Shown piece by piece: positions 46,545-59,320 of a stretch of DNA of 64,000 nucleotides (positions are counted from its first letter, which is position 1; each line of letters starts with the position of its first letter). The DNA comes from Atkinsonella hypoxylon. Its lineage: Eukaryota > Ascomycota > Sordariomycetes > Hypocreales > Clavicipitaceae. The notes under the pieces were generated by a model. It had not been told where the DNA came from. It ran no database searches and saw only the letters and a program-made list of their open reading frames with translations. The position numbers were made by a program, and so were the translations under genes. Where the stretch lies: the NCBI GenBank assembly GCA_000729835.1, contig JFHB01000056.1, forward strand, positions 96,039-160,038, in the 5' to 3' direction.

Positions 46545-47455
46545 ATAGCACCAAAAGGAACAGGCAAGGGAAAGAGCATAAGCCCTAAACGGGGTAGTAG
46601 TTCTAGTACACTAGCTACAGCTGCTGCTACTAGCTTTCCTAGTCTAGCTAGATCCCCCCCTTAGCTAGTAGATTCCTCTTCTAATAAAGAAGATTATATA
46701 GCTAAGAAGGCTCTAAAAGAAGCTAGATTAGGTTCTAAAAGAGTAGTGTAAGTCTATAATGTTTAAGCTAATCTAAAAGCTTAAATAGATAAGCAATAAG
46801 AGACCCTAAATAGATTTATTAGGTATAGTGAAGCAAAATAAAGCTAAAATGAAGGTAATATAGCTGATTTACTAAGTAAATTAAATACTATAATTATATC
46901 TATAGGTAATCTCTCTATAGGGTCTCCTAAGGCAGATCCTGTTACTTCTAAGACTTCTAAAGTCTCTTTTAAAGTCCCTAAACCTTCTAGCTCTAATAGT
47001 ACTACTTTTCTACCTACTTTTAATAAAGGCACTATAAAAGAGCTAAATAAGAAGGTCTACTTAATTCTAGAGGCTGCTAAGCTAAAAGGCCCTAAAAATT
47101 TTAAATAGTAGAAGCAAGCTTTAACTATTTAATTTAGGGCACTAGAATTCCTTTAATTTATTAATAATCCTAGTATAGCTAGTACTTTAGTAGATTTAGA
47201 ACAAGCTATTATCCTTATAATTATAAGAGATAGTTGCTAATCTAGACCTTAAGCTGCTATAAGCTAGCATAAGTCCCCTATAGATACCTATAACGTTCTA
47301 GTTAGGCAGTATTTGCAGAGTGCTGAAATACAACATAGTATGCTATATACTAGTTATTATAACTTATTATTTTCGAACTATAAGGGATCTTTAGAGGCCT
47401 TTAATGCTAAATTTAATAATTTACTAGCTAGACTACAGCTCTATAGTGTAGCTAT
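46545..47455 (+). pseudogene. Degraded Copia-1 gag (element 1)
   Basis: One frame from 46,545 to the LTR B junction, parallel to the gag of element 2 but with many in-frame TAG/TAA codons. The apparent start codon is ATA where ATG is expected. The frame at 47,361 is still that of 46,545, so there are no net indels. Confidence 0.75.
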
Positions 47456-48165
47456 TATTGAAAATAATAGGGATTACAGGACTAGATATCTAAGAGGGTA
47501 GTGGTCTCTTAGATTTAGCACCTGTAATTGCTCCTAGCAATTATCACGTAGTAGAGACAGCAGCAGCCTAAATCAAGCTGTAGTGTATAGTACTAGATCA
47601 CATAGAGGCAATAGATAACTGTAATAGTAGTATCTTTATATTAAGAGCGCTGTAACGAATAAGTTAGTAAGGGTAGGATCTTAAATCTTTCTAGTCCCTT
47701 ATAGACCTACTAACTATATTAGTAGGTTGTAGTTGCTAGAAGGGGCTTATAGGCTACTTTATAATTTCCGCAAAAAGATTTACTATATAAAAACAAAAAA
47801 ATCGACTTACAGCTATACAAACAAGACGCCTATATGTACAATTTAATAAATTCTACTAATAATAAGTAACTCTTATAAGCAACTTTATTTAACAATTATA
47901 TTATTAAAAAGCCCTAATTCTTAGCTTTTAAATAGTATACTTCTTAAATTTCTACTATTGCTAGTTGTAGAGAAAATCGCTATTAAAGTTAACTATAGGT
48001 TAGGCAACTTTGCCTTAGTTAATTCTAGATATTTTGCATTTAGTAACAGCAATATCTCTACTAAAAATTAACGTAATAAGACCTAGTTAGGGTTACGTAA
48101 TAGAGCAACTAACAGGCAACTAGTAAGCATAAAAATAAGCTATATAGGGTAGCTTATTTTTAACA
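47456..48165 (-). repeat. Copia-1 LTR B (3' LTR of element B)
   Basis: Reverse-oriented LTR of 710 bp from TATTGAAAATAATAGGG to TTTTTAACA. It is preceded by GCTAT (47,451-47,455), the expected 5-bp target duplication within element 1 gag. Confidence 0.87.
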
Positions 48166-48175
48166 CTCCCTCTAG
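48166..48175 (-). other. Polypurine tract of element B
   Basis: CTAGAGGGAG on the minus strand lies directly upstream of the 3' LTR. The same tract is found at 59,311-59,320 (+) and 63,661-63,670 (-). Confidence 0.7.
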
Positions 48176-50218
48176 AAATGTAAGAAGTAACTAGTTCTAT
48201 AAGCAACTTAGCTCCTTTAAAGGATATCTAAGTTAGAATTAAATAACGAAATATAGTACTAATAATAGAACTAAATAACATAACTAATAACATAACTAAT
48301 TCCAGTAATTCCAGGGTAGTTATAGTTAAATATAACTAGTTATTGTTAATTGTTTTTATTATTTTCAATTTTTAACTGTTTTTTGTTGCTTTTCGATTTT
48401 TTAAGTGTTTTTATTGCTTTTATAAGCTAGCTAGAAAGCTCTAGTAACTTAATAAATTATTAATGCTTTTAAATAGCAAGAGGCTTAGTTAGGCTATCTA
48501 TTAGTATTTAATTTATATCAATATAACTAACCTTAGCTATACCTTTATAAATCTTTTCCCTAATATAGTTAAACTTTAAAAGGGTGTACTTAGTTCTACT
48601 ATATAACGTTAAGTTATAAGTAGTAACTATAGCGCCTTAATTATTACACTTAATAGGAATAAAAGGGTTAAAGGCAGCTTTATCTCCTTAAAAAGGCTGT
48701 AGAGCTACTCTAATTCCCTAATAGCTTTAGATAATGCATTAGATTCTGCTTCTAAAGTGGAAAGAGCAATAGTACTAGCTTTCTTCGATTTCTAGCTAAT
48801 AGGTCCACTAGCTAGCTTATATAGATAAGTATAGGTTAATTTAGAAGAGACTTTATCACTAGTAAAATCGCTATTGTAATAACTAAGGAGGGTCTTAAGT
48901 ACTTCTTTACAACTAATAGAACTATTAAAAGCTTTAGAAGACTTTTTTAAGGAAGACCCTACTAAAGGGTGTAGACTAAATCGCTTATAAATAATAGTAA
49001 AGCTTCTAGTACTACTTAAGTACCTTAGGAGGTGCTTAGAGGCATTTAGGTACTCTATATAGAGCTTAGCTAGAAAGGTTAATAGCTACTAAACGGAAAA
49101 AGCAATATTAGCTCTAGTTAGCAACATTAGGTACATTATAGTGCCTATTATGCTCTAATAAAGCTTATAATCGGATTTTAAGAGAAGTTTTATAACTAAT
49201 TACTTTAGAATCCCTAGCTATATAGGGATAGAAGCTAGCTTAGCATTTAGCATTTTGAATCTTTCTAGGGCTTTAAGGATATATTAAGATTAGTGGATTT
49301 TAATAGACCTTTTAGACCTATTATAGGTAATTTATACACCTAGAAAGAATTCTACTAGTCCTCTATCTTCTATTAGATAAGCTTAATTTAGTAGCTTTTT
49401 AAGCTTATTAATATATTGTAAATTAGGCCTAATTAGAAGACAGTTATCTATATAAGTAGCAATATATATAGATGTAGCTAGGTTGTAAAAAACTGCTAGG
49501 TCTAATATAAGAGGTTTAAATCTATACTTTTAAAGTAATTCTGTTAGAATTTACTGCTATTCTTTAGGACTTTACTTTAAACTATAGAGTAATTTTTCTA
49601 GCTTAATTACCTAGTCTTTAGAAGGCCTGTAATTACAGCTTTTTAGTAGCTTAGCTACTAATAGCGATACTTGCTCTGCAAATTCAATAAATCTATCTAG
49701 GATTTCTATATAAATAGCTTCTTTTAGCTTACTATTTAAAAACGCTTCTATAAAATCGATTTGCTTAACTTCTTAGTTATTAAAAGCTACAAGAGCTAAT
49801 AATATACACTAGCTAGAAGGAATACTAGTTGCAGTAAAGGTCTTTAGGTAGTTTTAACCTTTTATTTATATAAATCCTTTAGCAATAAGGCAGGCCTTAT
49901 ATTTTATAGGATTATTTTCTTTATCCTTTTTTAGCCTATAAATAAGCCTATTCTTTAGAACTCTTTAGCCCTTAGGTACTTAGTCTTTCCCTATAAATTT
50001 AAAGGTTCTAGCAGCTAATAGCTGCTTAAATTTGCTATAGGTAGCTTCTATTTAATGCTGCTTAGCAGAGCTTTTTAGGGCTTGCTTCTATATATTAGGA
50101 AGTTTATTCTTATTACTATTAGAAGTAATAGCTGCTTTAGTCCTTGCCTTAAAGTATAGATCCTTAATTAAGGAAAATATATCTCTATCTAAATCTATAG
50201 CATTAGCATCAGTAGATT
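48176..50218 (-). pseudogene. Degraded Copia-1 pol, RT/RNase H part (element B)
   Basis: The inverted counterpart of the RT-RNase H portion of element 2. The region of the RT active site lies near 49,435-49,475. It has many stops, caused by C-to-T/G-to-A type changes relative to element 2. Confidence 0.75.
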
Positions 50219-50746
50219 TATATTAAGAGGGAGATAGAAGAGATAATAGAAGAGAGAGAAGATAAAGAAGCTTCTAGTGTGTAGAAGAGTGTAAATTGCT
50301 TGCTTAATTCCTCTAACTTAGGAGAGAGAAAGCGGCCTATATATAGCTAATTCTAAGAGAGGAAGAAAGAGAAGAGAAGAAGGAAAAACAAGAAGAAGGA
50401 TAGCTAAATACCTAAAAATCCTACAGCTTGTAGAGCAAGAGAATTCTAAGAGATACTAAGTAATCTATTGTACTGCCTCTATAAGAGAGGCTAATATTAG
50501 TGTATATAGAGCCCTATAACAAAGGAAAGATAACAGACTAGATAACCCCTGTTGTATTCTATCCTAGTCTACTACACCTACTTATTTCCTACACTTAGTT
50601 GTTGTAACTAAGTTTCTTTATACTACTGTTAGAGTAGTTGTGCTAGTAACAGCTGTTAGAGCTAATATTGCGTAAAGCTAGCGATGTTAGTATCGCTAGT
50701 GTTGTAGCTACTTTTAGCACTAGTGTTAAAGCTACTTTTTAATATA
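50219..50746 (-). repeat. Copia-2 LTR (3' LTR)
   Basis: 528 bp bounded by perfect 8-bp inverted ends, TATATTAA and TTAATATA. It is unrelated to the Copia-1 LTR. On the minus strand it is directly preceded by the purine tract TCTAGAGGGG (about 50,747-50,756), as expected for a 3' LTR. It interrupts element B after AGATT (50,214-50,218), the presumed target duplication. Confidence 0.75.
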
Positions 50747-50756
50747 CCCCTCTAGA

Positions 50757-52200
50757 TAGGTTGTTAGTTAATAAGCTATCTATTCCTCTTTAGAGTCTTT
50801 AAGCTCTTTAAGCTTAATAAGACTTTCTACATCTATAAGACTAAGTTAATTATAGAAGGTAATAAATTTCTAACTAATAAAAGCTTTAGTAAGTCTATTA
50901 GCAACTATATTTGCTGTTAGTGTGTAAGAGAGCTAGAAGAGGCCTTCTTTATAGGCCTAATAAAGCTAATAGTTATAAATATTAACGTGTTTTAAAGCGG
51001 TCTTAATTTAAGGAATATTAAGAGTTACAAGATAAATTGTCTAAAGGTTATTACATTAGATAATAGAGGGTTAGTTGCTAATATCTAGCTTAAGACCTAA
51101 TTAGTTAAGAAGCCTAAATATAGAGATTAAGTCTTTTGCTATTGTAGAAAGAGCTAAAAGCTCTGCTTCTATAGAGGAAGTTGTAACTATAAGTTGCTTA
51201 GTTGCTTGCTAACTAATTGCTCTACTAAAGAGACTAAAGAAAGAGCCTTATAACGATTTATAGGTTTCTTTATTGTTAGCGTAAGCAGCATTAGAAGCTA
51301 CTATAAGCTCTTGTTAGTTGCTATTAGAGAATTAAATAGCAAGAAATTAAGTGAGAAAGAGGTAAATAACTACTCCTATAGCTACTTTATAGTGATATTT
51401 AGAGGGATTCTAAAGGTGCTTAAAGAGTCTAGATACAGCAAGAGCTATATCTAGCCTTATTATTATAGAAGGGTAGTTAATAGAACTAACAAGCTTCTAA
51501 TACTAGTATATCTATTAAGAAAAGGCTTATTGCTAGTTCCTTTTAAGTTATTATTCTAGAATTAAGTAGGTTTTCTTAGGTATCTTTCTAGAGAGAAATT
51601 CGTTAGCGATTTTCTCTATATAAGAGTCTTATAAAAGCTAGGTCTTTTAAAGCTTTTAATTGCAAATAATTTAAATTCTAAGAAACTACTTTAAATCCTC
51701 TAGGATCTTTATTTTATAACTATCTTAAAGTCTTTATGCAATTCCTTATGCCTTATTTCTGTTTTTAGATTAGAAGATAAGTACAATATTATCTATAAAG
51801 TAGAAGATAACTACTGTATCTAAAATTATAATGTAAGGGTCTTCTGTAACTACCTATAGTTATAGTCTTTAAAGAGTTAAAGAGAGATCTTTCTGCTAAA
51901 GATAAAGGGACCTCCTTAGGCTATATAGAGCCCTAAGAAGTAATAAAGCCTATTCTAGTTTCTTAAATCTATTAGGATAATTAATGTAAATAGTTTTATC
52001 TTAAAGACTATTAGTAAAGGCAGAAACAGCGTCTATTTAGATAGAATTAAGGTTAAATTTAGTTAGAATTGCTATAAGGATTTAAAAGAATCTAGCTGTA
52101 AGGGTTGCTGCATAAGTCTCTTTTAAGCTTATAGGTTAAAGGTCTCCTCTTATATAGATTCTAGCTTTAAATTAAGTAAGGTATCTGTGTTTATTAAATT
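50757..52200 (-). pseudogene. Degraded Copia-2 pol (RT/RNase H)
   Basis: Minus-strand translation shows a copia RT with stops: a KTIYINYP stretch, LLLLRALYSLRRS, and an active-site relative FYFIDNIVLI (about 51,760-51,790) where the usual second Asp is Asn. The reading frame continues at 60,021 once element 2 is removed. Confidence 0.72.
52196..52200. other. Target-site duplication, left (element 2)
   Basis: AAATT precedes LTR C and is repeated at 60,017-60,021 after LTR D. Removing element 2 and one copy rejoins the Copia-2 RT frame (VFKYKF then NKHRYL). Confidence 0.85.
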
Positions 52201-52896
52201 TGTTAAAAATAAGCTACCCTGTATAGCCTATTTTTATGCCTACTAGTTGCTCTATCACGTGACCCTTATTAGGTCTTGTTACGTTGATTTTTGGTAGAGA
52301 TATCGCTGTTACTAGATGTGAAATATCTAGAATTGACTAAGGTAAAGTTGCCTAACCTATAGTTAACTTTAACTGCGATTTTCTCTACAACTAGCAATGG
52401 TAGAAATTCAAGAAGTATACCATTCGAAAGCTAAGAATTAGGGCTATCTAATGGTATAATTGTTAGATAGAGTTGCTTATAAGGGTTACTTGTTATTAGT
52501 GGAATTTGTTAAATTGTGCACGTAAGCGTCTTGTTTGTATAGCCGTAAGTCGATTTTTTTGTTTTTATATAGTAAATCTTTTTGCGGAAATTATAAAGTA
52601 GCCTATAAGCCCCTTCTAGCGACTATAGCCCGCCAATATAGTTAGAGGGTTTATAAGGGACTAGAAAGATTTAAGATCCTACTCTTACTAAGTTCGTTAC
52701 AGCGCTCTTAATATAAAGATACTACTATTACAGTTATCTATTGCCTCTACGTAATCTAGTACAATACACTACAGCTTAATTTAGGCTGCTGCTGCTTCCA
52801 CTACGTGATAATTGCTAGGAGCAATTACAGGTGCTAAATCTAAGAGACTACTACCCTCTTAGATATCTAGTCCTGTAATCCCTATTATTTTCAATA
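52201..52896 (+). repeat. Copia-1 LTR C (5' LTR of element 2)
   Basis: 696 bp, TGTTAAAAATAAGC to TTTTCAATA, the same length as LTR D. In the stretches I compared by eye the two differ almost only by C/T and G/A transitions. Confidence 0.9.
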
Positions 52897-52913
52897 GGTT
52901 ATAAGCCCGGAAG
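52897..52913 (+). other. Putative primer-binding site, element 2
   Basis: GGTTATAAGCCCGGAAG lies immediately after LTR C. GGTTATGAGCCC would be the complement of the initiator tRNA-Met anticodon loop and stem (GGGCTCATAACC). One G-to-A change gives the sequence seen. Drosophila copia and yeast Ty5 prime with such a half-tRNA; use here is an inference. Confidence 0.6.
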
Positions 52914-53826
52914 ACCTATCTGCAAGCTGTTAGCCCGCTGAAATCTACTATTATGTACTATATTACCCACTAGAAGCTATATTAAGACCTGCGCTAGCAG
53001 CTATTGCTGCTAAAAATTAGTAGCTTGCTGGAAGCTATTAATACCTGCTGCATATACATTGCTAGCCACTATACTAGTGTTTTTATTCTGCCCACCCTGT
53101 GCCTCCTGCACTCTATACACTCTATATATATACACTTTTAAAGCTATTCTTAATAGCTAGGTTCTATTGTTACGCAACATTAAAATATACACATCTACAC
53201 ACATTACATTCGCACTGTAAATCGTTTTATTAGGCACTGCCTAATTAATTATTTCCATTAAGAAATAAGCTTAGCGCTGCACTATATTGCTTGTTGTTAT
53301 TATATTGTGCACCCTGTGCACCTCTATTAGTGGCTATACTACAATTTGTAGTGCACGCCTAACAGCTCTTATTGCGGATATTCCTGTGTTTTCGGTCGCA
53401 GAATTAATTTATATAGTAATCCCACTGGTTAGGATTTTAAAGTAGGAATTAGCTGGATATCCCTAAATTAGCTGTGCCTAGGTCTCCACTAATTTGTTAG
53501 AACCTAATTGGAGAAGAATCTCCTAAATTTTTTAGCTAAAAATAGCTAGAACCTGTGTTTTATGCCCCTTGCAACTGCTTGTTAATCTAGTCTGCTATAC
53601 AAATTGTATGTACATACAGATCGCGATATAACGCAGCCTTTAGAGCCCGTTATACCTATTACAAAAGAAATTGGAGAAAAATCTCAGTATAATTTCTGAA
53701 GATATAGGGCACTTCTAGCCTATATTTAGTAAGAATTATTACTGTTATTTACTACTATTTCTACTGTAATTTAGGCTATAATTAGCTATAAAGAGCGTTA
53801 AATTAGCTATATTTTAAACCCTTAAA

Positions 53827-56800
53827 ATAGCACTAAAAGGAACAGGCAAGGGAAAGCGCACAAGCCCTAAACAGGGTAGTGGTTCTAGTACACTAGCTAC
53901 AACTGCTGCTACTAGCTTTTCTAGTCCAGCAAGGTCCCCCCCTTAGCTAGTAGATTCCTCTTCTAATAAAGAAGATTATACAGCTAAAAAGGCTCTAAAA
54001 GAAGCTAGATTAGCTTCTAAAAGAGTAGTGTAAGTCTATAATGTTTAAGCTAATCTAAAAGCTTAAATAGATAAGCAACAAGAGACCCTAAATAGATTCA
54101 TTAGGTATAGTAAAGCAAAATAAAGCTAAAATAAAGGTAATATAGCTAATTTACTAAGTAAATTAAATACTATAATTACATCTATAGGTAATCTCTCTAT
54201 AGGGTCTCCCTCTAAGGTAGTAGATTCTATTACTTCTAAAAGAGCTTCTAAAGTCTCTTTTAAAGCCCCTAAACCTTCTAGTTCCTCTAATAGTGCTACT
54301 TTTCTGCCTGCTTTTAATAAAGGCACTATAAAAGAGTTAAATAAGAAGGTCCACTCTATTCTAGAGGCTGCTAAGCTAAAAGGCCCTAAAAATTTTAAAC
54401 AGTAAAAGCAAGCTTTAACTATTTAATTTAGAGCACTAGGATTCCCTTAATTTATTAATAATCTAAGTATAGCTAGTACTTTAGTAGATTTAGAGCAAGC
54501 TATTATCCTTATAATTATAAGAGATAGTTGCTAATCTAGACCTTAAGCTGCTATAAGCTAGCATAAGTCCCCTATAAATGCCTATAACGTTCTAGTTAGG
54601 CAATATTTGCAGAGTGCTAAAATATAACGTAGTACACTATATGCTAGTTATTACAACTTATCGTTTTCGAACTATAAGGGATCTTTAGAGGCCTTTAATG
54701 CTAAATTTAATAATTTACTAGCTAGATTACAGCTCTATAGTGTAGCTATTAATCCTATTAACTAGGTAAATTATTATATTAATGCTTTAAAGAAGACCTT
54801 CTCTAGCTGGGCTAAAAGGCAGCAATATTCTATTAGAGCTGCTAGAGCATAAGGTTTATCTGTAAAAATGCTAAATTTACAGTTCCTTATAGCTAACTTA
54901 TTAGAAGAATAAAGAGATAAAAGCTCCTCTATATCTAAGGCTCTTAGTTATAAAGCTTCTAATTCTAATAGTTCTAATAATAATAAAGCTAACTAAGGAA
55001 AGAATCCTACTAATTAGAAGAAGAATTCTAATTCTAATTCTAACGATTCTAATGCCTCTAAAGAAAAAGATTAAGATAAAGCCTCTAAGAATAAGAAGAA
55101 GTAGAAGGGCTAAAGAAGAAGTAACAAAAACTCTAGGAATAAGGATAGAGAAGCTGCTTTTGCTATAGGTTGTTATAACCTATTTACTAGCAACCAGGAT
55201 ACTATAGAATCTGATGATTCTAGCAGTTCTAGTAGTAATAATTCTTACGATTTAGATACAGAATCCACTACTAGTAATACTAGTACTACTAGTAATAATA
55301 CCCCTTCTTTTAACTATTCCAATAGAATAATTAAAAACTCCTTACTATACAATATAGGTTCTACCTGTTATATAGTTAACAATAAGGCATTTTTTAGGAC
55401 TTTTAAGCCTATAAAAAAGGGTAAAACCGCGCCTATTGCTACTAGAGGAGGTTCTATTTATCCTAAAGGACAGGGAACTGCTGTATTCTAGGTACTAGTT
55501 AGTATAAATCTAGCTAAATATAGGCCTTTAGCTCTAAAGGATGCTCTATATTGCCTAGGTTTAGATACCAACCTAATAAGTAGTCTAAAGCACTATTTAA
55601 CAGGGGGCACTCTCCTTAGAAATTAGCTATTTCTAGCTAATAGAAGCTGCTGTAGGCTTCTAAATCCCAAAAAGTATAGTTTCTTCTTACAGCTTAAGGG
55701 GCAAGAGACCCCTAGAGTGTGTAAAAACCACGCAAATCTCTCTTATATAGGATTTACTAGCAATAGTTATAATAGTGGTTATAATGCTAGTTATTCTATA
55801 GAGGTTTAAATCCCTTAACAGCCTAGTTTTAATCCTAAGGAATATAGCTAAATTAAGAAATTATCTAATTTTAAAGAAGAAGAAGATAATACCAATAACG
55901 ATACTATAGAGCCATTAGCCCTAGTTCCTAAACGGGCTCCTAGTTAGATTCCTTCTAATAATAGGGATTTAGAAGGTCTAAATCCTAAGTTGCTGGATAT
56001 TAGAGGAAATAGCTGTCTAGATCCCTTAAACAAGGCCTATAGTTCTTAAGAGATCTAGTAAGATAGGGAGCAACAGGAAGCTAGCTCTAATAATAATTCT
56101 AGTAGTAATTCTACTGCTTCTTCTTCCTATAAGAAGCTCCTAGAATTAGCTGCTACTTAGCACATTAGATTAGGGTATATAGGACTCCCTTTACTAAAGA
56201 AGACTGCTTCTATTACTAAAGGTATTCCTGATTTTATAAAAATTAAGGAAAAGGATTTTAACTGCCTAGCTTGCAACTAAGCTAAAGCTGTTAGAAGACC
56301 TAGTAAGTATGCTATTCCTAATCCCCCTAGATATTTAGATATTATAGAGGGAGATACCGTTAAAATAGAGCCTATACTGCATAATAAGAGGCCTCTAGTT
56401 CTTTTTCTAATTAATAGAAAATCACGGTATAAGTGGTCTTTTAATCTAGCTAATAAAGAGGGTTCTACTCTCTATAGCTGTATTAAAGGCTTCTTTAAGG
56501 AATTAAAGAACTAGTATAACTGCTACCCTAAATACCTTTATTTTAATAGTAGTACAGAAATCGATACTAGGTTGTAAGCTTAGCTATCTTCTAAGGGTAT
56601 TTACTTTAGCACCTCTTGCCCCTATATTTATAAACAGAATAGGCTAATAGAGAGAGCTATAAGGGTACTTCTAGACCGTTTGCGTGCTACCCTACAGTGG
56701 TCACAATTACCTCTGTATCTATAGTCTTACATCCTTTCTGCTATAGTAGATTTAGTTAATACTACTGCGAATAGCACTAAACTACTAAGTCCTAAACAGC

Positions 56801-59142
56801 TATATCTAGCTAATTTAGAGCCTTCTAAGACCTATAAGCCTGATTTTACTAAAATAAGGGCTATAGGCTTCTATTGCGAAGTTCTAATTCCTTTAGAACA
56901 ACAATCTAGGTTGCAGAAGCTAGCTAAAAGAACTATTCCTAGTAGACTTTTAGCTACGCTAGGTTCTAATGTATATTTAATATATATTCCCTCTAAACGA
57001 GCTGTTATAAAGACTAGCTTCGTTAAAATTATAGAAGGAATAGGTTCTATTTTATAGGGCATCCCTAAGGTTCCTATTGGTTCTATAGTGGATAATCCTT
57101 TAGAGGGAGAAATTAATAACTAGCAGTTAGAAGATAATTATACTCCTAAGTATCCTTATCCTAGTTATCTAGATATGCTAAATTATCCACTAGAACCTAT
57201 AGATTAAGCTCTTCTACTAAGCAACCCTATAGAAGCTGTAGAGGCCCCTAAAGCCCCTATATCTATAGAAGCCCCTTAGGCTAATATAGAACCTATAGAA
57301 GCTGAAGCTGAATCTATTAATGCTAATGCTATAGATTTAGATGGAGACATATTTTCCTTAATCAAGGATCTATGCTTTAAGGCAAGAACTAAAGCAGCTA
57401 TTACTTCTAATAGTAATAAGGATAAACTTCCTAACACGTAGAAGCAAGCCCTAAAAAGCTCTGCTAAGCAGCATTAGATAGAAGCTACCTATAGCGAATT
57501 TAAGCAGTTATTAGCTGCTAGAACCTTTAAATTTATAGGGAAAGACTAAGTACCTAAGGGCTAAAGAGTTCTAAAGAATAGGCTTATTTATAGGCTTAAA
57601 AAGGATAAAGAAAATAATCCTATTAAATATAAGGCCTGCCTTATTGCTAAGGGATTTATGTAAATAAAAGGTTAAGATTACCTAAAGACCTTTGCTGCAA
57701 CTAGTATTCCTTCTAGCTAGTGTATATTATTAGCTCTTACAGCTTTTAATAACTAGGAAGTTAAGTAAATCGACTTTATAGGAGCGTTTTTAAATAGCAA
57801 GCTAAAGGAAGCTATTTATATAGAAATCCTAGATAGATTCGTTAAATTTACAGAGCAAGCATCGCTATTAGTAGCTAAGCTACTAAAAAGCTGTAATTAC
57901 AAGCCCTCTAAAGAGCAAGTAATTAAGCTAGAAAAATCCCTCTATAGTCTAAAGTAAAGTCCTAGAGAATAGCAGCAAATTCTAACAGAATTACTTTAAA
58001 AGCATAGATTTAAACCTCTTATATTAGACCCAGCAGTCTTTTATAACCCAGCTACATCTATATATATTGCTACTTACGTAGATAACTGTCTTCTAATTGG
58101 TCTAAATCTAAGCTATATTAATAAGCTAAAGAAACTATTATATAAAGCTTATCCAATAGAAGATAGAGGGCTAGCAGAATTTTTTCTAGGCGTTTAAATC
58201 ACCTATAATAGGTCTAAAAGGTCTATTAAAATCTATTAATCTTAATATATTCTTAAAGCCCTAGAGAGATTCAAAATGCTAGATGCTAAGCTAGCTTCTA
58301 TCCCTATATAGCTAGGAATTCTAAAGTAACTAGTTATAAAACTTCTCTTAAAATCCGATTATAAGCTTTATTAGAGTATAATAGGCACTATAATGTACCT
58401 AATGTTGCTAACTAGGGCTAATATTGCCTTTTCCGTTTAGTAGTTATTAACCTTTCTAGCTAAGCCCTATATAGAGCACCTAAACGCCTCTAAGTACCTC
58501 CTAAGGTACTTAAGTAGTACTAGAAGCTTTACTATTATTTATAAGCATTCTATACCACTAAGGTTCTCTTCTAAAGCTTCTAGCTCTAAAGAAGTACTTA
58601 AGACTCTCTTTAGTTATTATAATAGCGATTTTGCTAGTAATAAAACCTCTTCTAAATTAACCTATACTTATCTATATAAGCTAGCTAGTGGACCTATTAG
58701 CTGGAAATTAAAGAAAGCTAGTACTATTGCTCTTTCTATATTAGAAGCAGAATCTAATGTATTATTTAAAGCTATAAGGGAATTAGAGTGGCTTTACAGC
58801 CTTTTTAAGGAGATAAAGCTACCTTTAACCCCTCCTATTTCTATTAGGTGTAATAATTAAGGCGCTATAGTTACTGCTTACAACCTAACGTTATATAGTA
58901 GAACTAAGCACACCCTTTTAAAGTTTAACTACATTAGGGAAAAGATTTATAAAGGTATAGCTAAGGTTAGTTATATTAATATAAATTAGATACTAGCAGA
59001 TAGCCTAACTAAGCCTCTTACTATTTAAAAGCATTAACAATTTATTAAGTTACTAGAGCTTTCTAGCTAGCTTATAAAAGTAATAAAAACACTTAAAAAA
59101 TCGAAAAGCAATAAAAAAACAGTTAAAAATCGAAAACAATAA
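53827..59142 (+). pseudogene. Degraded Copia-1 gag-pol polyprotein (element 2)
   Basis: One reading frame of about 1,770 codons runs from 53,827 (ATA, presumed mutated ATG) to a TAA at 59,140. It is broken by many TAG/TAA codons but, at every landmark checked, shows no frameshift. Landmarks in that frame: gag (FSNYKGSLEAFNAKFNNLLA at 54,664); protease-like NIGSTCYIVNN (about 55,351); GAG-pre-integrase HIRLGYIGLP (56,161); RT with KARL/KACL-IAKGF (about 57,630) and an active-site YVDN (58,075-58,086) where YVDD is expected; and the RNase H tail ILADSLTKPLT (about 58,990). Asn/Ser-rich linkers separate the domains. Confidence 0.85.
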
Positions 59143-59310
59143 AAACAATTAACAACAACTAGTTATATTTAACTATAACTACCCTAGAATTGCTGGAATT
59201 AGTTATATTATTTAGTTCTATTATTAGTACTGTATTTTGTTAGTTAATTCTAACTTAGATATCCTTTAAAGGAGCTAAGTTGCTTATAGAACTAGTTACT
59301 TCTTACATTT

Positions 59311-59320
59311 CTAGAGGGAG
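59311..59320 (+). other. Polypurine tract of element 2
   Basis: CTAGAGGGAG lies immediately before LTR D, the expected plus-strand priming site. Confidence 0.7.

Larger units (their letters stand above)
44897..47455 (+). mobile_element. Copia-1 element 1 (5' part, interrupted)
   Basis: Ty1/copia-type LTR retrotransposon: LTR A, primer site, about 950 bp of leader, and gag up to 47,455. There the reverse LTR B interrupts it after GCTAT. Element 2 continues uninterrupted at the equivalent point (about 54,750). The pol half must lie outside the window or be lost. Confidence 0.8.
47456..50218 (-). mobile_element. Copia-1 element B (3' part, interrupted)
   Basis: Minus-strand copy inserted into element 1 gag: LTR B, polypurine tract, then RNase H and reverse transcriptase sequence up to 50,218, where a Copia-2 LTR interrupts it. 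It aligns inverted with about 57,320-59,320 of element 2. Confidence 0.8.
50219..52200 (-). mobile_element. Copia-2 element, 3' part
   Basis: A second copia family in minus orientation: the LTR, then RNase H and reverse transcriptase sequence up to 52,200. There the full-length element 2 interrupts it. The remainder resumes at 60,017. Confidence 0.75.

Noticed and set aside
47313..47501. 62-codon open frame as a separate small gene
   Set aside because: It is a stop-free stretch of the degraded gag of element 1 running into LTR B.
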